A stretch of DNA of 64,000 nt, taken from positions 1 to 64,000 of the forward strand of contig NZ_BAEE01000088.1 of NCBI RefSeq assembly GCF_000241265.1, given 5' to 3'. Both the position numbers and the translations under genes were made by a program. Numbering within the stretch: the first letter of the stretch is position 1; every line of letters begins with the position of its first letter. Shown here in pieces: positions 60,800-64,000 of the stretch. A model generated the notes under the pieces. It did no database searches. It saw nothing but the letters and a program-made list of their open reading frames with translations, and was not told the origin of the DNA. Source of the DNA: Gordonia araii NBRC 100433 (lineage in GTDB: Bacteria > Actinomycetota > Actinomycetes > Mycobacteriales > Mycobacteriaceae).

Positions 60800-62160
60800 T
60801 GCGCTGGACCAAGTCCGCCACCGTCGCGATCGTCGCCGCAACATCGGCCGGTCTCCTGTCCGCGTGCAGCGGCCTGCAGTCGGTGCCGTTGCCCGGCGGC
60901 GCCAGCGTGGGTGACAACCCGCAGACGTTCCGGGTGAAGTTCGACGACATCCTGGATCTGGTGCCGCAGTCGCTGGTGAAGAAGGACGGCATCGTCGTCG
61001 GCCGGGTCACCGACATCACGATCGAGCCTGATGAGTGGCAGGCCACCGTCAAGATGGCGGTCCGCGACAACGTCAAGCTGTCCAACCAGGTGCATGCCGC
61101 AGTTCAGCAGACGGCACTGCTCGGCGAGAAGTTCGTCGGATTGACCGAACCTGAAGGCGCACAGGGCGCGGCGCCGCAGAACCCGGACAGCCCGATCGCG
61201 GGCCTCGATGCGAACGGTCAGCCGCGCACCCGGACCGCCACCGACCTGGAGCAGGTGCTCGGCGCGCTGTCGATGCTGCTCAACAACGGTGGGCTCAACC
61301 AGTTGCAGCCGATCGTCAGTGAGCTGACCAAGGCGATGGACACGGCCACCGTCATGCGCACCGGCAGTGACGGAAAGCCCTACCCGGTCAACAAGACTCG
61401 CAGCCTGCTGCGCCAGACCGACAAGCTGATCACGAACCTCAACAAGCAGCGTGACGACATCGTGACCGCGATCAACGGTCTGGCGAAGCTGTCGACCCGC
61501 GCGTCGGCCCAGACCGGGCAGATCGAGCAGATCCTCGAGCAACTGCCGGCCGGCGTGCAGGTGCTGGAGCAGCAGCGCCCGCAGTTCGTCGAGTTGCTGA
61601 CGAAGCTCGACAAGCTGGGCGAGGTCGGTACCGACGTGCTCGGCAAGTCGCGCGAGGCGATCATTTCGGACCTGAAGGCGCTGCGCCCGATCCTGGCGTC
61701 GCTGGCGAAGGCGATGCCCGACTTCATCACGGCCGCGCCGCTGATGCTCACGGTGCCGTTCCCCGACTGGCTGACGCCGGCCGCCAAGGGTGACGCGGTG
61801 AACCTCTTCATGACCCTCGACCTGCGCCTGCTGAATCAGTTGGAGGCGTTGGGCGTCGGACAGGGTGCGCCGATCTACTCGCCGCCCAAGGCGCGCAACA
61901 TCCCGGTCGACCGGGCGAATCCATACTACAAGGGCAACGGCCCGCGGTGGGGCTGGCCGTCGGTCGGTCTGCTCCCGCCGCCGCCGAACTCGCGGATCGG
62001 TCCGTGGACGCCGCCGTCGTACGGCAACTACCGGCCGGATCTGCGGTACCCGGCAGCGAAGCAGCGTCAGCAGCGGCGGCCGCAGTACATCGTGCTGACC
62101 CCGCCGAAGACCGGTCAGACGGCGATCGACGGCCCGCTTTCGATGTTGGGAGAACGCTGA
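60799..62160 (+). CDS. mceE: MceE-like lipoprotein (locus 2)
   Basis: 453 residues. Lipoprotein signal: RWTKSATVAIVAATSAGLLSAC with the lipobox LLSAC (Cys23), followed by SGLQSVPLPGG. MCE domain about 40-120 (FRVKFDDILDLVPQSLVKKDGIVVGRVTDITIEPD), helical part about 150-330, and a C-terminal Pro/Tyr-rich extension (PPPPNSRIGPWTPPSYGNYRP). Intact, unlike its locus 1 counterpart. It follows mceD by TGATG overlap and is 1 bp before mceF. Confidence 0.94.
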   Translation: MRWTKSATVAIVAATSAGLLSACSGLQSVPLPGGASVGDNPQTFRVKFDDILDLVPQSLVKKDGIVVGRVTDITIEPDEWQATVKMAVRDNVKLSNQVHAAVQQTALLGEKFVGLTEPEGAQGAAPQNPDSPIAGLDANGQPRTRTATDLEQVLGALSMLLNNGGLNQLQPIVSELTKAMDTATVMRTGSDGKPYPVNKTRSLLRQTDKLITNLNKQRDDIVTAINGLAKLSTRASAQTGQIEQILEQLPAGVQVLEQQRPQFVELLTKLDKLGEVGTDVLGKSREAIISDLKALRPILASLAKAMPDFITAAPLMLTVPFPDWLTPAAKGDAVNLFMTLDLRLLNQLEALGVGQGAPIYSPPKARNIPVDRANPYYKGNGPRWGWPSVGLLPPPPNSRIGPWTPPSYGNYRPDLRYPAAKQRQQRRPQYIVLTPPKTGQTAIDGPLSMLGER

Positions 62161-62161
62161 C

Positions 62162-63415
62162 ATGACGCGCCTCGTCAAGATCCAGTTGATCGTGTTCGCC
62201 ATCGTCGGCATCCTCGCGATGGTCTACGTCGGCATCAACTACGCACGTCTCCCGCGCCTGGCCGGCGTCGCCGAGTTCCCGGTCACCGTGCACATGCCCG
62301 ACTCGGGTGGCTTGTTCGCCAACGCGCAGGTCACCTACCAGGGCGTTCCGGTCGGGCGCGTCGAGTCGATGAAGCTGACTAAGGACGGCGTGGACGCCAA
62401 CCTGCGTATCAGTCGCGGCGCACCGAAGATCCCGGCGTCGGCGGCTGCGGTCGTCGCGTCGCGATCGGCCATCGGCGAGCAGTACATCGACCTGCGGCCC
62501 AAGTCCGCCGAGGGCCCGTTCCTGGCGTCCGGGTCGGTGGTCAACAAGGAAGACGTGGTGATCCCGGCTCCGCTGGAGGATGTCGTGAACACCGCGCTGG
62601 ACTTCGCCGAATCGGTGCCGGTGGACGACCTGCGGACCATCATCGAAGAGCTGGGCAAGGCGTTTAACGGGCAGGGCGAGAACCTGACCCGTCTGGTGAA
62701 CGCGCTCAACGTGCTGTCGAAGGCGGGTTACGACTCGCTGGGCGAGACGATCTCGCTCTTGCAGAACTCGAGCGTGGTGCTCGCGACACAGGCCGAACAG
62801 TCGGACGCGATCCTGGCGTGGTCGAAGAATCTGGATCTGGTGACGGCGACGCTGGCCTCGGCCGATCCCGACGTGCGCCGCCTGCTGACGACGGGCCAGA
62901 CGTCCGCGACAGCGCTGTCCAATCTCCTGCAGAAGCAAGGGGGCGACATCACCAAGCTGGTCAAGGATCTGGGCTCGGTCGTGAAGACCGCCATCGAGCC
63001 GACCGGCTGGTCGTCGAACACGCTGTTCGCGATGCTGTCGGCGCTGTCGGCCGGATCGTACAGCCCGGCCCCCGGTGACGGGCAGATCCATTTCGGTGTG
63101 GTGCTGGAGATGAACAACCCGGCCGCGTGTACGCAGGGCTACGAGTCCACCGAAGTGATGATCGCCGAGATCAAGCGCCGCAACCCGACGTTCGACATCA
63201 ACTACGACGACTTCCCGTTGAACCTGAACGCACGGTGCACGGTCCCGCAGGGATCGCCGACCGCGGTGCGCGGCGCGGCGCGGGCCTCGCTGGCGAATCC
63301 GCACATCCCGCAGCCGTGGGATAACAAGCCGAAGAAGGATCCCGACCGCCTCGACCTCAACCCGTTGGCGTGGCAGCTGGGCTGGCTGCTCGGCGTCCAC
63401 CCGACGAAGAAATAG
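62162..63415 (+). CDS. mceF: MceF-like MCE-domain protein (locus 2)
   Basis: 417 residues. Anchor helix about 7-27, MCE domain about 35-120 (FPVTVHMPDSGGLFANAQVTYQGVPVGRVESMKLTKDGVDANL), helical region about 150-300 (LARLVNALNVLSKAGYDSLGETISLLQNSS), and a C-terminal stretch with Cys pair AACTQGYES / ARCTVPQG and LAWQLGWLLGVHPTKK. It ends the MCE series; an 88-bp gap with a TAGAGT -10-like hexamer (63489-63494) precedes the mam gene. Confidence 0.94.
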   Translation: MTRLVKIQLIVFAIVGILAMVYVGINYARLPRLAGVAEFPVTVHMPDSGGLFANAQVTYQGVPVGRVESMKLTKDGVDANLRISRGAPKIPASAAAVVASRSAIGEQYIDLRPKSAEGPFLASGSVVNKEDVVIPAPLEDVVNTALDFAESVPVDDLRTIIEELGKAFNGQGENLTRLVNALNVLSKAGYDSLGETISLLQNSSVVLATQAEQSDAILAWSKNLDLVTATLASADPDVRRLLTTGQTSATALSNLLQKQGGDITKLVKDLGSVVKTAIEPTGWSSNTLFAMLSALSAGSYSPAPGDGQIHFGVVLEMNNPAACTQGYESTEVMIAEIKRRNPTFDINYDDFPLNLNARCTVPQGSPTAVRGAARASLANPHIPQPWDNKPKKDPDRLDLNPLAWQLGWLLGVHPTKK

Positions 63416-63503
63416 TCCGGCGCGTCTCGCTTCGCCGGTCTACGGGTTTCGGCGTGCGCGAGATTGGCTCCCCGGGACACGACGCGGATAGAGTGGTGCG
63501 GAT

Positions 63504-64000
63504 ATGAGTGACGACGAGATACGACCCGACGACGCCGAGTTCGAAGATGCGGCGATCGACGAACCGGCCGCCGACGAGGCTGACGAATCTGCCGCGGCGG
63601 AGGACGAGAAGCCTGCCGTGAAGCCCGGCGAGAAGGCGGAGAGCACACGCGGGGCCTCCGCTACTTTCGGCAACCGGTCGTTGGCGCTGGCCAGTCTGGT
63701 CGCGATCGTCGGCCTGGTCGTCGGGGTGATCGGCGTAGTCGTCGGCTACCGGGCCTACCACGACGGCCGGACCGAGAACGTGCGCGACGCGGTGCTGGCC
63801 ACGGCGGAGACCGCCGCGATGAACGTGACGACGATCGATCCGCGGAACCCGGACAAGTTCAAGGAGAACGTGGAATCCGTCCTGACCGGGCGGGCGCTGC
63901 AGGAGTTGCGCGGCAAGGGCTTCGAAGAGGTGCTCAGCCGCAAGGATGCGCCCGGCCGGCTTGAGGGCCGGGTGCGGCGAAGCGCGGTCACCGAGGTGAA
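63504..64000 (+). CDS. Mce-associated membrane protein (locus 2), cut by the window end
   Basis: An open frame of 165 codons from ATG 63504 runs off the window. The N-terminus is strongly acidic and Ala-rich (about 1-45, DDEIRPDDAEFEDAAIDEPA), followed by one membrane helix (about 58-84, LALASLVAIVGLVVGVIGVVVGYRAY) and the start of an outer domain (NVRDAVLATAETAAMNVTTIDPRNPDKFKENVESVLTG). This is the layout of the mam protein at 45526. Position right after mceF fits. Confidence 0.88.
   Translation, partial: MSDDEIRPDDAEFEDAAIDEPAADEADESAAAEDEKPAVKPGEKAESTRGASATFGNRSLALASLVAIVGLVVGVIGVVVGYRAYHDGRTENVRDAVLATAETAAMNVTTIDPRNPDKFKENVESVLTGRALQELRGKGFEEVLSRKDAPGRLEGRVRRSAVTEV

Noticed and set aside
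58253..60844. 863-residue open frame on the minus strand opposite mceC-mceD of locus 2
   Set aside because: It is the antisense frame of two well-supported mce genes. Its composition (Arg/Val/Gly/Leu/His) is typical of reversed high-GC coding sequence and it has no domain.

Overview
The window is chromosomal DNA of a high-GC, mycolic-acid-producing actinobacterium (order Mycobacteriales). Gene content and order follow the Mycobacterium tuberculosis Rv0531-Rv0566c block (DUF4229, menA, menE, DUF3349, pitA, menB, menD, DUF3592, mgtA, menG, menJ, grcC, htpX, yajQ). Next comes the Rv0634B-Rv0655 block (rpmG, hadAB, trpT, secE, nusG, rplK, rplA, rplJ, rplL, mkl). Two full mce loci, a fused hadA-hadB gene and no hadC point to Gordonia or a close relative rather than Mycobacterium. 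The genus is an inference from gene content.

Layout. 1-8.1 kb: small membrane proteins, a BldC-type regulator, a cysteine-desulfhydrase-like PLP enzyme, an FtsX-type ABC exporter, the PLP-homeostasis protein, and a small HTH + double Clp-N module behind a large palindromic operator. 8.2-30.5 kb: the menaquinone region (menA, menE, menB, menD, menG, menJ and a polyprenyl diphosphate synthase). It is interleaved with phosphate transport (pitA), an F420-type oxidoreductase, a secreted beta-propeller behind a DtxR/IdeR-like box, an AbiEi/AbiEii toxin-antitoxin pair, mgtA, a YibE/F protein and htpX. 30.5-36 kb: yajQ, tRNA-Tyr/Thr/Met, rpmG, fused hadAB, tRNA-Trp, secE-nusG, rplK-rplA. 36-38.2 kb: an SDR, a DUF2786 protein and a TIGR04338-type metalloprotein. 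38.3-47.2 kb: mce locus 1 in a permuted order (yrbEB-mceABCDEF-mam-yrbEA), with a one-base frameshift in mceE. 47.2-51.2 kb: a repeat array, a CocE/NonD hydrolase and a GH76 protein. 51.2-64 kb: rplJ-rplL, then mkl (the Mce ATPase) leading a canonical mce locus 2 (yrbEA-yrbEB-mceABCDEF-mam, the last gene cut by the window end).

How it works together. The men genes make the respiratory quinone: MenD, MenE and MenB build the naphthoate ring, the GrcC-type enzyme makes the prenyl tail, MenA joins them, MenG methylates and MenJ reduces one side-chain double bond. The two mce loci encode envelope-spanning lipid importers. Only one Mce-type ATPase (mkl) is visible, so it may drive both.

Two patterns run through the window. 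First, about 19 genes have a TANNNT-like hexamer exactly 6-7 nt before their ATG/GTG, which suggests leaderless mRNAs and fixes many starts. Second, three convergent gene junctions (26.4, 30.5 and 47.2 kb) carry tandem arrays of 21-22 bp units with a GTGCCCA core, whose C-rich strand is read out of one of the convergent genes. I do not recognise these arrays and regard them as the most unusual non-coding feature here.
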